From Gibbula magus (taxonomy: Eukaryota; Mollusca; Gastropoda; Trochida; Trochidae), in NCBI GenBank assembly GCA_936450465.1, contig OW388300.1, forward strand, positions 46,762,358 through 46,826,357: a DNA stretch of 64,000 nt, given 5' to 3'. The notes under the pieces are model-generated. The model had not been told where the DNA came from and ran no database searches. It saw only the letters and a list, made by a program, of their open reading frames with translations. Below are positions 10,339 to 22,080 of the stretch, in pieces. A program made the position numbers and the translations under genes. Position 1 is the stretch's first letter. The number at the start of each line of letters is the position of its first letter.

Positions 10339-13300
10339 CTGCGGATGAACATTATATTAGATTTATATTTAAACATGAATTATAACATGACTTCGGTGTA
10401 TCCTTGATTCTGATTGGTTGATTTGATTTAGAAAAAAAACTCAATGTGCGGGTGTTGAATAACAATGAATCCTGAAAATTTTACAAACGCAACTATTGAT
10501 CTGATAAATGAATGCAGTAACAGATGTGTTGTAGAGGAATGGATAATACTGCTAATATACGTGTTAACCAAACAAGGTTTGCATTTACCATATTTGGTGT
10601 GAAACGCTATTTCAGAGAAACTTGATGTTCGTATGGGTTTCATGCAGCTTCTTACTGTCTCGCATGTGATGGGTTGAATGGGCGTAGTTTTGAAATAGCA
10701 ACACATTAATATTTATCTTTCAGTGGAACTATATCCAAACAAATAGGACGCGTCCCTTCTTAATGTTGGAACTGTGATATTAGCAGTTGCAATGAAGACG
10801 CCAAAGACATGAATTGGAAAACGAAATCATAGTTCAGAGCTTCAATGACCTTCAAACTAGATTATTCAGTTCAAACTCCATATAGACATTTCAAGCAAGG
10901 GTAAAAAGTAGAACAATGTCACCAATCAATTTTATCAATATGAAACGGTAAATTATCTTTGTTTCGTGGTTTGTTGTCCACTTATTAAATACAGCAACAT
11001 TCTAAACCAAGACGACGCACTGACGATGAAGCAAGATGTCGATGAGCTAGTCTAGGTAAGTCTATGAAAAGACCAGAGAGCTTGGTTTTGAGGCTTAACG
11101 TGAAGAAATCTGACGTGCTCCTTGTTATTCTATTTTCATCGTTTTTTTCCCAAAATACTAGTGTAAGAATGGTCATGTACCTGTTTTTCTTGACGTTTTA
11201 AGTTTCCTTGGAGTGAATGGCAGCCTGTGGAATATTTTCTTAAGTGTTTCCGGGTTTGTCTTGAGTCGATTTATATCACGTAATTTCGTCAGGCATGACT
11301 CAATACGTTCCAATTCAACTTCCGCCTTCCAAGCAACCTATTGGTCAGAAGAAACAATTTTACAGACATCATGAATAGACCCACAATTCATTATCAGTTT
11401 ATCTTGTTTAATTAATTGTTTATCATATTTAAATCGAGGCAATTTTCATCGGAAAATAATTCAATCACAGGTGTTGCAATTTGTGCAACCTTCTATCACC
11501 AGTTGTTCATGCATTGAGTAGATGTAACTGATATGTAAGCAAGGACATGTTCACTGAAAGACGTTTAGGAATATTACATTGTGCAACCTTCTATCACCAG
11601 TTGTTCATGCATTGAGTAGATGTAACTGATATGTAAGCAAGGACATGTTCACTGAAAGACGTTTAGGAATATTACATTGTAATATTTGGGGTCACACTAT
11701 TACAATACTAGTAGAACACATTTTTGTATTATTCATGGAATGATTCTCTCGCGGGATTTAAACCCACACCGACCCGTGCGCCAACCGAGAGTACTGAATG
11801 TACCAACACTTTATCCATTCGGACACCTTGACAAATAGAGTTCCAACAACCCCTAGGGACTCGTCCCGATAGAAATACAAGAATTTGTACTTCTTCAGAA
11901 AGTGTTATCCTAAATATAACAATTTTACGTTTGTAAATGGCATGTATTTACAAACAATCGCTTCTAAAAAAGCATTTAAAAAAATAAGTCAGTACCAGTG
12001 ATGTTTCATCAACGCCAATGAGTTCAGTACTATACAAGGGAATCAATTTAATAAGATATTTAAAGTCTCTCCGTCCCTGCATACACGGCTTGTTACCAAA
12101 TCAAGGTCAAGCATATATGTTGTACTCCTCACCTTCCTGGCCTGCCTCAGTTCCATCTTGACCTCCTCCAGCTGGGCTGCACGCTCTCGACTCTTCTCCT
12201 GCTTTTCGCGAATCCACGTCATCTTCTTGTTGATGTCACCCAGCTTCCGGTCTATGGACGGTTTCTTGTCCTTCAGCACGTTGATCTCGCTCTGGAGACG
12301 ATCGTAGGCCTCGTTGAACTCTCGGGTGTTGGACTTGCTGGATTGGCGTTTCATGTCTGCAATTCTGTGGGATATACGCAAACAATGACATTAAACGTAT
12401 ATCAAGTATTATTTGTTTTAATGTGATTAGTTAAATTAGTCATCTAATTAACCTTAATAATATTGTTCAGGATGCGGTTATAGGATTGGACTGATCAAAC
12501 AATGATTTTGTCATCACGTCAACAATTCTTTGGAAATGTTGCACATTTTGGTGATAACAAATGGCGAAAACGTCTCTATTCGAGTTCGGTTTTATTTTTA
12601 AAATACCAATATCAAGTTCAACATTTGTAAATGTTATAACAGTATGTTTATACTTTGATGTAGATCATCAGTATCTGTTTGATTTAAAAGGTGTGCGCTT
12701 CATAACAATTAGCAAAGTGAGTAAACTGATCAAATAAAACAAAATGATTTTCAATTATTGTATAATTTTCTTGACTCATATTTTCCCCGTTTGAACTGAA
12801 CATTATCCTCCATCCTATAAATTCTTTACTTTACTTCATTCAACTTTACTGTTTTTCATTATTACAAGGCACAATGCATGATAATACAAAATTAATGTAT
12901 CTAGTTTCGTTGTCATACTCTATATTACAGATTTACGTCATTCACTTCAATCTTACGTTCTTACCTAAACTCCTTAATCTCGAGATCAAAGAGGACATCA
13001 TGATGAGCGACCATCAGGTAGCTCTCCTCCTGCTTCAAGTCCTTCTCCTTGTTGCTTATCCTCACCAGCTCCTCCTCGCTGTCCCCAATCTCCTTCTTTA
13101 AACTCTTCATCCTGTAGTCCGCGTTACAAACACGCACCTGCAGCTCCCGAACTCTCTTCACCTGTGCCTCCTTCTGAGTCTCCAGATCGTCGATATCGTA
13201 TGACAGGTATGTGGAATATGACATATCCGCTTCCAGCCACTTCCTGATATCAAGGCACGCATTCCGGACGTTCTCACAGGAGGCCGGAAATGCCATGAGG

Positions 13301-13947
13301 ACAGATGCGTGGAGACAGTCGTACTTCTCCGCAAGGGTTTTAATCCAGTAGTCGAAGTCACTAATATGGAGTTCATCGTGTTCGAACTTCTCTGCAAGCT
13401 CACTGACACTTTTCACGTTTCTGCCTATCATTGTATAAAGTTCGTTACGTTGTTTCTCATAATTTGTAGCAGTTTCGAGATAATTGTCTCCCAACGGGGC
13501 TGAGAAGCTCAAAAGATACTTCGACATATAGCACAAGAGTTTCTCGATGACTAGAGTTATATCGGCGAATCCCAGTTTCAAGACCGTGAGCATCTTCCTG
13601 ACACATTCATGCACGGCAGAGAGACAATGGAAGTCTACCATCAGTTTGTCTGCAGCGTTGTGAACCCTCTCTGTGATGTCCACAATCTGCTTCCTGGAGT
13701 AAAACTCCGTATAACGGGCGGGTTTGATCACAGCTTCGATCTGAGGCAGCCATTTCTTCACCTCGTCCTCCACACCCTTCCCTGGACCATAGAAGGAGAG
13801 TTCTAGCATAGACACACGTTCCTCTATACCATGAACAGCCTCTTTAACTGCATCGTACACTGACTGCAGAGTCTGAGGACGCTCAAACTCAAGATTAGCA
13901 AGAGATTGCCTTTTCCGGAAGAACTGGAGTCCCGTTGCTTTAGGCAT
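9980..13947 (-). CDS. Coiled-coil protein with C-terminal death-domain-like module (4 exons)
   Basis: Complete gene model on the minus strand: exons 13947-12965, 12364-12133, 11337-11181 and 10338-9980. All junctions are AG/GT and the phases (2+1, 0, 1+2) join without a break into 576 codons plus a TAA stop. The ATG at 13947 begins MPKATGLQFF. Residues about 20-270 are predicted helical. About 275-455 is rich in heptad-like L/E/K stretches (coiled coil). About 470-555 fits a death-domain pattern: W-x2-L near its start, ADIDNIF, EEQAKQALSRWRR, then a helix ending RRKDIVDKIEEV. Death-domain proteins usually act in cytoplasmic apoptotic or innate immune signalling through homotypic contacts; that role is inference. 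No nuclease, kinase or caspase motif is visible. I do not recognise a named orthologue. A candidate polyadenylation signal (AATAAA on minus) lies at about 9661. Confidence 0.85.
10388..10530. repeat. Dispersed repeat fragment (inverted partner at 63.2-63.7 kb)
   Basis: TGCGGGTGTTGAATAACAAT and TTTTACAAACGCAACTATT at 10445-10500, and TCCTTGATTCTGATTGGTTG at about 10398, recur in reverse orientation near 63220-63290 and 63695-63725. Shared ends and inner blocks indicate a transposable-element family. The copy lies in the intergenic space just upstream of exon 4 of the death-domain-like gene, in its intron 3. Confidence 0.6.
11181..11337 (-). CDS. Death-domain-like gene, exon 3
   Basis: 157 nt; the acceptor is CCAATAG and the donor GTACAT. 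It reads VAWKAEVELERIESCLTKL and on to a basic segment (TPRKLKTSRK), then leaves one base for the next exon. The phase fits exactly with exon 4, which supports the call. Confidence 0.8.
11482..11677. repeat. 98-bp tandem duplication
   Basis: Positions 11482-11579 and 11580-11677 are essentially identical copies of one 98-bp unit (starting TGTGCAACCTTCTATCACC). It lies in intron 2 of the death-domain-like gene. The lack of divergence suggests a recent event or an assembly duplication. Confidence 0.9.
11750..11925. repeat. SINE-like element fragment
   Basis: A degenerate B-box-like GGTTTAAATCCCG on the minus strand is followed by GACTCGTCCCGATAG and AAGAATTTGTACTTCTTC with AAAGTGTTATCC. The same body follows the tRNA-like segment at 40.9-41.09 kb, so both copies belong to one family. 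Confidence 0.55.
12133..12364 (-). CDS. Death-domain-like gene, exon 2
   Basis: 232 nt; the acceptor is ATCCCACAG and the donor GTGAGG. It completes the split codon from exon 1 and ends in phase 0. It is highly charged and coiled-coil forming (LQSEINVLKDKK, EKQEKSRERAAQLEEVK). Confidence 0.85.
12965..13947 (-). CDS. Death-domain-like gene, exon 1 (start)
   Basis: 983 nt; starts at ATG 13947 and ends at a GTAAGA donor, leaving two bases of a split codon. It encodes the N-terminal helical region and the first part of the coiled coil (short runs such as LKKEIGDSEEELVRISNKEK). An upstream non-coding exon is possible but not seen. Confidence 0.85.
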
Positions 13948-15160
13948 GATGACTTGTCACTTTAAAATAGATTTAGATTTTACGGACGATTCATTCTGAA
14001 TTGAGGTATACAGTTGTGGTCATTCATTTCCAACGAGCAGCTATTTCAACATTTCCTTCATATAGGATTGACTTGTGCTGAAAGGAAATATTTTACTTAT
14101 AATTAAAAAGTGGGTGATAATATTAATTTCAAGAACACATTCATTTATACATGCCCAAATTTCGTCGCTTTCATTCATACATGCGTATACATTTATCAAC
14201 CTAAGTTGACATTCATGACACATTAGGATATATAAAAGATTCCCGAAGATCAGATATATTTCAAATCTAGCGAATCAGTTTAGATACACTGAGATCAAAC
14301 GAGTACCTTGCTGTCTTCCCTGACCTTGACCACCTTCGACTTGCAAATGCGAGCTGAGTTCCTACATACAGAGAGGTGTCGTCTATCATTACATAAGATA
14401 GACTCTGCGTGTGAACATGTAACCCGCGAGTTGGAGGTCACGGAAAAGGTGCTTAGGATTAAGATTATCATTGATATGGGAATGCAAGTATGCAATCTCT
14501 CAGATCAAGATACAATCAAGATTAATCATCCGTGTCTTCGTCTTTTGTGTTTGAATTCGGTTGATTATTCCCTCTTCAAACGGAGGTTAAGACAATGCTC
14601 GTTGCTATCTGAATATGCACACGGCTCAATATCAGCAGTATATTATATATATTGCATATATTGTTTAAAGTCACATAAAAGATATATCATCATATCATTC
14701 AATAAATTGGCTAGTAATCTTGGCATTGTTGGATCAGAAGATAGAATTTTACACGTACAGCAAATGTATGATTATGTACATGTACAACAGAGAGAGATTT
14801 AAGCTGCAAAAGAAGAGTGCAAAGAATGTTAACAAAGAAAGTATTTTCTGTTCGATCCCCGACTGTCTCAGGAGTATGTTGTCAACCTTATTGTTTATTT
14901 AAAAAATGTTATAATTATATTGCACATTCCATATAAATGTAGTTGTGCAGTGTTTCCTCCTCGACAAAAATGTTTTTTAAAATAAATTTACAAACTATAT
15001 AGGAGTGTCAAATGAACCATCAAATGGCCTGGCATGAAAGTAACTCGAACAACTCGACCTAAGCCAACTTTCCATTGACGAGCTTAAGAGTTGTTTTCAA
15101 TTGTGAACAGAGGAACAATATGAAACAAATGTGCATACATATAACTATATAATACCAGTC
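13948..15160. other. No gene recognised; probable upstream region of the death-domain-like gene
   Basis: Sequence upstream of the ATG at 13947. Short open frames around 14308-14900 lack motifs and splice support. No promoter element can be named with confidence. Confidence 0.3.
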
Positions 15161-15345
15161 TCACACTGTCTCCGGGGTATGACCGTTTGAGAGAAATATA
15201 TTCGCAACGTCTCGAATTAAGGTTGGAGGCATGACCGTTTATTAAGAAAATTTACGCCGCGTCTAGAATTGACGCCAGAGGTAAGGGCGTTTAAAAGAAA
15301 CAGACTCCAGATCTCGAATAGACGCTGGGTGACAAAATTAGCAAA
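15160..15345. repeat. Degenerate ~60-bp tandem units
   Basis: Three to four imperfect units share ATGACCGTTT or AGGGCGTTTAA and TCTAGAATTGACGC-like words. The related words CTCAAATATACGCCG and TTTCAAATAAACGCCGG recur at 15530-15560. No coding signal. Confidence 0.45.
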
Positions 15346-18300
15346 GTTTTAATAAATGCAATGTACAAACATGTTTGTCCACGTATGCCTCTTGAAGAAG
15401 ATACTTATATAATTCACGTCCATTTATAAATAAATATTCATACAAAATATTCATATTCAAGAAAGTTGGTCATGATTGCAATTTTACGTTTTTAGTCGGA
15501 TGATGTTGTATATTGCCTAATACGCCGGTCTCAAATATACGCCGAGTTTCAAATAAACGCCGGAGCGGTATTAACATATTAAGCATTTGCTTGTTTACCA
15601 AACCGGTTCCTTCTTTTTGTCAAATAAATATGTTTAAACCAAATAAACACCGGGACTGAAGAAGATCTGCAAAAGACGGTAACCTCTTTTTGAGGAAATA
15701 TGGTTTACTCCATTTGCCAGAGTTGCTCTGATTAGTTTACTAGAGAGTGCCGCCCATCCAGTATATAACCGCGCCCATTGTTGCTTAACCTCGTCTGATA
15801 GCGGTGAACTAAGATGCAATAGACCACGTGGGCCATTCACTGCTTTTTCAGTTACCATTTTACGTTTAAACCTTATGTATAACATCTATTTTAACTGTTG
15901 TCCCTATATGATTAACCGAAATATGGCGTTAAAAATGTCACTAAGAATTATATTATGTTCCATAATTAAAATTGTAAATTACAACTATCAAGCTAAAGTA
16001 ACGTTGTTATATTTGAGACAATCCTATCTGCAATAGTACAAATTATTTTACATTGTATAAATAGTTTAATCCATTTGAGAATATTACATTTATTTTTAAA
16101 GTGAAATTTAAAAGCAAATAATGCGTTATTTAATTTAAGTAAATCAAATTATCAGCTGTATATGGACACAAACGTATATCTATTCTGAAAGCCAGTTTGT
16201 TAATTACACGAGAACGCATTGGTGAGGAATCTATTATACAAACTTTTCAAAGTTAAATTCAAAAGATAATACTATTTTTTTAAATCCGTATTTCTTAAGG
16301 TAAGTATTAAAGTATCATGAACAAATCTTTAAAAAGTGAAGGCTAACGTATATTAAGTATGATCGGTATATTTCTGAGCCAATGATTTATTGTTCCCTTA
16401 CCTTCAAGACTAATCGCTCAACAATTAAACTCGCGTGGTCGCTCCTGTAGCCATTTGGCAAACACGGAATGGAACTGATTCGAACTTCGATCCGACCGCC
16501 CCCTAGATCCTATATATTTCGTGACAATCGAACACGAGCCAACGCGCATGCGCAGTTTGATTGATATATCGATTTTGGGTTAATCCACCTGTAATTTGCA
16601 ATCAACCCAGGTAGGTGCCGTGTCGTTGGACTTTTCCTACAACGAGATAGGAGATTTCGCTGACTACTTTAAGTGCCTGCATAACAATGCATTGCTACTT
16701 ATATTGTATTAATCACAATCGTAAACACAATGAAATGCGTCTACTTGAGATAGGGTCCCCTGATAGTTAACCTTTAGAACAAAGAAGTACTTTCTGACAA
16801 GCCCACTGCCTGACTCCTTATCAAGCTTAAAAGGTTTTTTGTTTATATTTTGAAGTCATTACACGTTTCTATTGTCATAATATAACTTTAGGGGAGTTTA
16901 GTGTAACCAAGTGCCTGATACAGAGAGTATGTAATGTATTCTGCAGTACATGTTACGTATGTGTATGAGAGAGGGAATGACGGAGGTATAGCAAGAAGAG
17001 GACATAATAAACTTGTGAAAATGGGATAAAGAAAAAACAAGAAACATTGAATTGGAAAGAGGAAGGGGAAGCAAATAGACAGCAATGTATACATATAATT
17101 ATTAAAATCATTAAATTTGAGATTGGAGAGATGACGTGATACACTGATGGTGTGAACATATTGGGAAAGAAATTGTCAAATGAAGGTATTGAAAGAGACA
17201 AAGAGTTGAAGATTGAGAAAGAGGGAGATACCTTAAAATACTTTTAGTGTGTGAGTCATATATGATGTAGAAAAATACGTCATAAATGATACTGGATACA
17301 GGAAAATACAATCAGATATCAGTGTTAATAAAGAACAAAAGAATTTCTATATTCCCCAATATCTGAACATTGTTCAGGGAATAATTGCAACTACGCTACT
17401 GCGTTTTCAACAGAGTAAAAACCGAAATATACAGCTGGTGAAGAAAGGTCGATTTGGATGGCATTGAAACACATATGTAAAGAGGTACTAAAAAACCTCA
17501 TTCACCGGGTAAAGACACTTTTATTTTATGTCTGTTCAAACACACATGGAGTGCTGAAATCGCTTTTCAATATAATGACGGCCAGAATGTTTGATAATTA
17601 TGTTTGGAAAGTGTAATACGGAAGTCTGATTCATAAGGTATATATAAGGTATAAGACATAATTTACCCCTTTGTTCTTTAATTCGCATCATTACTGCAGG
17701 ACACGATAAAACAAGCCAAAACCTCCCTTTTCACTCTCCTATCTCTTCCGGTTAAGAATATTCCAAAAGTATTTTTCAGAAACATGAAGAGATCATGTTT
17801 TTGAATGATGTTGTCCTGCTTCAATGGGTTAAAGTATCATGTATTTTTATTGGGGTCGTCTCTTTTGCAGGCGAGTCTATGTTAACGGTTTGTGCTTCTA
17901 TGACAAAAACCAGTTGAAAGTGTGTAACGTATCAAACCTGTTTGTCCTCTTACAATATTGAGTTCAACAGCATCACGGTGTTTCGTATACTGTAAAAGAT
18001 AACTGCCATGACGTTGCGTTATTATGATGCCAAATGCGAATATTATAAAACTATGAAAAAGCAAACAAGATGGCGTACAAATAAGCATCTAAGTCACGAG
18101 AAGGCATTGGATGTTTGAAGTTCCAGTTCAGAATAAACTTAACAAATTTCAAATCAAATATCATTAATGACTGTTATTATTTTTTAATGTAGAACTCAGA
18201 TAAGAAACAAATTTCTCTCTCATAAGCCAATTTAGGTATTTCTCTCTCAGTTTTGGTAAACCAAAGCTCAAACAATAACGGACAGATGACAGTGTTGATT

Positions 18301-18613
18301 TAGAACTATTGTACACATACATGACTGTACACGTATAACGTGATAATAGTTAAGTTTAGTACTCTTTTCGAATCGTATAATAAACAACAGAAGTTCTGGG
18401 GAAAAGGCCAAAATGACCATACGAAAAATGGCCACACTGTCCTCAATCAAAATGGCCACACCAAAAAAGTAAAATGGCCATACAGGAAAAAATTATAATT
18501 TACTCTTTTTCATACAATTGCTTATTTAAAAGAGTAACGGTTAATTTGATATGAGGCTAATTGATACTTTGAACTGAGCTGCAGCATTAAAGGATACTTT
18601 CTTGGTTTATACC
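15346..18613. other. Long stretch without a recognisable gene
   Basis: AT-rich non-coding sequence. The only local structure noticed is a purine-rich plus strand at about 16960-17240. Short open frames here have no motif support. Confidence 0.3.
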
Positions 18614-19169
18614 TTAAAGGCGCTGTAGCAAGTTTTTTGCATAATTATTTTTTCTCAAATTTGTCATTTATTATTAAAGTTTATACAATATATTGTGACA
18701 TTAGAGGGTAAAACATCTCATTGCACGACCCGAAAAGCCGTATATATAGAAAACGGCTATCGGTATATTAACAGTAAATGGTGCGGCGTACATGTATAAA
18801 GCGACATTTTTGTGGAACTCGTCAGTGCGAGGAGTAGATTTGTTGGTCATATGTGATTTTGAAATTTCAGACAACATGATGGTTGACCATTCCATAACTG
18901 TACCATTTAAAACTCTACATTGTGCTGTTAGGTATCGCTACATTAGTCAGATCACTAGAACTACCTTCAAGCGGCCATTTTAATGTGAACACGTAAAAAA
19001 TGGCCGCTCAATGGGTAATGGACTAGCAAGGCTTAACCAGAGACATGTACATTCGTTTTAGAACTCTTTTTATTGATTCAGAAGAGTTCTTTAGTCATTG
19101 GTAACACTTAATTGCCTTTTTGTGAGATCACTTTATTTAAGTAAGCAAAACGTGATACAGCGCCTTTAA
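18614..19169. mobile_element. TTAA-ended MITE, copy A
   Basis: It starts TTAAAGGCGCTGTAGCAAG and ends CGTGATACAGCGCCTTTAA, an inverted pair with TTAA at both ends. The interior shares TAGAGGGTAAAACATCT and GCGGCCATTTTAATGTGAAC with the copies at 28.2, 45.8 and 62.9 kb. No transposase. TTAA ends suggest a piggyBac- or Kolobok-mobilised family (inference). Confidence 0.75.
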
Positions 19170-21733
19170 ATGCCCTTTTGTGACAGTGTTTGGTGAGTAC
19201 CACGACGGTAAGACAGAACTAGCATGCTATCCTGTGTGATGTATGCCATGGTTGGACTCACAGAACCTTAGATAAAGGTGTGTCTGGAGGTGACTACCTA
19301 CAGCCAGTTGAAGGTGGAGCTGACCTTCCCTTCATTTGCTACAGATGTTCAGACCTATTCTGGTTGAAGTTAGGAAGGTAACAGTCACTCTTGTTATTAT
19401 TTAAAATCTAAGTGTTTAATATTTGTACCTTCTGTACAGAAATCAAGTAATTCACACATTCCTTAAGAGGTTGACGACTCGAGCCTTTGAATGTGTAATA
19501 TATTAATAAACATGTCAGATACGATTTAATTTGTGTCGTTTTTAATTCAATAGATATAACGTAGAAAGGTGAGGTAATGTTTTTCACTCTATGCACATTG
19601 TGAATTTTTCTATGGCCAATTTGACGTTTTGGTATGGCCAATTTTTTATGGCAATTTTCCTTAGGACCCAAGTTCTCTAAACGAACAATTTCAACTGGTA
19701 TCGAAAAGAAAAACTACTAACAGAATGTAAGATATTTTAATTTGCGAACAATACAAATGACTGAAAGTTACATGTGTTTATATCGTTTCCCAGAAACCAC
19801 ATTTACTATTTGTTTAAATCTTGAAACATTATCTGTTCATTTTATCTAACAGTTTGATTGTAGCTTTCTATGAGTGTTTGAACTTGCATAAAAAACAACA
19901 AAGACAGAGGGATTTCAACATAACAGCAAAACCAATAGTTATAGGTATAGTCCATTTAATTAGAGCATTTACAAAGAATAAATCAACTTCCCAATGCAAT
20001 TCATAACTCTTGTCAGTCTCCATCACTCTTGATTATTTAAACCTTGCAGTTTTTTCGACGCTTTTCTAAGCTAAGATAGTGGATCGCTGCACCTGAAATG
20101 CATAGTGGGCTCTGATTTCCAAGCACGGAAACCTTAAGGAAATACGGAAAGGCTCAAATCAGTCAGTAATGGAGACTGGTAAGAGTTTTGCCTTGCGTAG
20201 GGAAGTCAATAAAGCAAATACATATTCTGACTTCGTGTAATCGGTTTCATATTTTTCTTATAATCATAAATTATCATTATTTACTTATTAAGTTAGTTCA
20301 TTGTGAAAGAAAATATGTTTAAAACATATGCTGATATTGTGATATAGAATTAAGTAATGATAATAATATCCGTACAAATTAAAAATGCAAAACATTTGTA
20401 TCTTATTTTGATGGTCTATAAGAATGGTGACAGCGCGAGTGTTTGTATTTGATTTTCATTTGACCCAGTGTTTCTGTACATTAAACAAAGTAAATCTTCT
20501 TCAGGTAGGTGTAATACCTCAGAGCTAGAAATAGTATACACAGACTCTAAATCGATAATGTGTTTAAATCTCAAAGTTTTGAAGTAAAGACTCTAGGTAC
20601 ATAAATGTGTATTACATTTCGGAGTAACTATCGTGCAATATGGTATTATATTTCATCTTATCGTGTACATTATGTTGTGTCTTAAAGGATAGTGGGATAT
20701 TTCTCTCTCACATTGTCTGTCACACATTATTATACAGTTCTTTTTCAACTATTTGAGAGACACTCTAGAAGTTGGTGTTGCAGAGGAGACAATGATATTT
20801 ATGGATGATCAACTTCTTGTTTAACAATGGCGACCGTGATTTCTGTATAGATCCTTATACTGTTTTCAAGCATATGAGAATAGATGAAACAACAAGTTAT
20901 ATACAAGATACATGTTGGTGTGATAATGAGGTACATTCTGTTTCATGTGATATGAATTCATAAAAACAATGACATTCAACAATATTATCCATTTACACTT
21001 TCGTGAAAATGTATGTCTCAAGGTTTAAACTACATACTATCTCTTCTTAAATATAAATTGGTTTAAATAGATGAAAATGTGTGAAAGCAAAGACAATGTG
21101 TTTGCAAACATTTATTCTGAAAGATAATAAGCTAAATCATGAATATTGAATCATCATTTTATGAGAAAACGTACAATTTGAGGCTGAAATGTGTAAAACT
21201 ATATAAATGATACTAATACAGTCCAACCTACCTCTACTGCTTCTTGAACTCCGAAGTTGGTTTTATGAGAATTCCTCTTTGAGGGGGAACAGCTTTGAAT
21301 GAGAAGATTTGTTATCGATACGATCACTGTCTGACGGCATACCACGCTCAATCGACCTAAACTATGCCCTACTTGACGCATTATAGCTGTATTTAGTGCC
21401 TTGTACTTCCATTCTTGCTGAGCGAGTGGTTGTTGGGGTGTATGTGTAAGTCCTCTGTCACACACGTCACACATTACCTAACCATACTTCATGAATTATC
21501 ACTTGGTTAAAACATAAATCTTCTTAGACGGTTTTGAGTTTGTAGTTTGTAACAAGTGCCTGCTCCAATTTAGGTTGTTAAGGAGAAGTGATTAATATGT
21601 TATTAATAATCCAGTAGTTGTAATCAATAAGCATTATTCTCTGTAGAATCACGTATAGTTAATGACTGCTCCCGCTACTCGAGCATACAATTTTCACCTG
21701 CTGCGTGAGTATCGCGTGACTGGTCCTCTTCGT
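19170..21733. other. No gene recognised
   Basis: AT-rich intergenic sequence. An ATGGCCA-rich stretch (18410-18480, with inverted-like words at 19605-19650) brackets copy A of the TTAA MITE. Nothing else is supported. Confidence 0.3.
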
Positions 21734-22080
21734 GTGTCAACTCTAGATCGAAGTGAGCTCTCCCCTGCGGTTTTCGCGTGATGGCGGCTGAAGTTTTAGG
21801 AGTGGCGACTTCAAGCCGTCATTTTCACAGGTAGTAGTGGCAGGAATTTTATTCACACGTGACCTAGTTGTGTTCACCCAGGTGAGGCGAACACTAGGTC
21901 CTCCTCTAGTGTCAACTTCAGATTGAGGCGAGCTCTCTCCCGCGACTTCGCGTGATGGTGGTTGAAATTTTAGGAGTGGCGACTCTAGGCGTCAATTTTA
22001 ATGGCAGGGGTAAACTTCATGGTGGTCTCAGTATATTCACCTAGGGGAAGTGGACACTATGTACAATGGGAGTTAGAAAC
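21734..22080. repeat. Two-copy ~175-bp tandem duplication, GC-richer than surroundings
   Basis: GTGTCAACT starts at 21734 and again at 21909. Each unit then has GAGCTCTC, TCGCGTGATGG, TTTTAGGAGTGGCGACT, CGTCA and a CACCYAGG block. The copies are clearly diverged. No open frame spans both. Confidence 0.7.
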
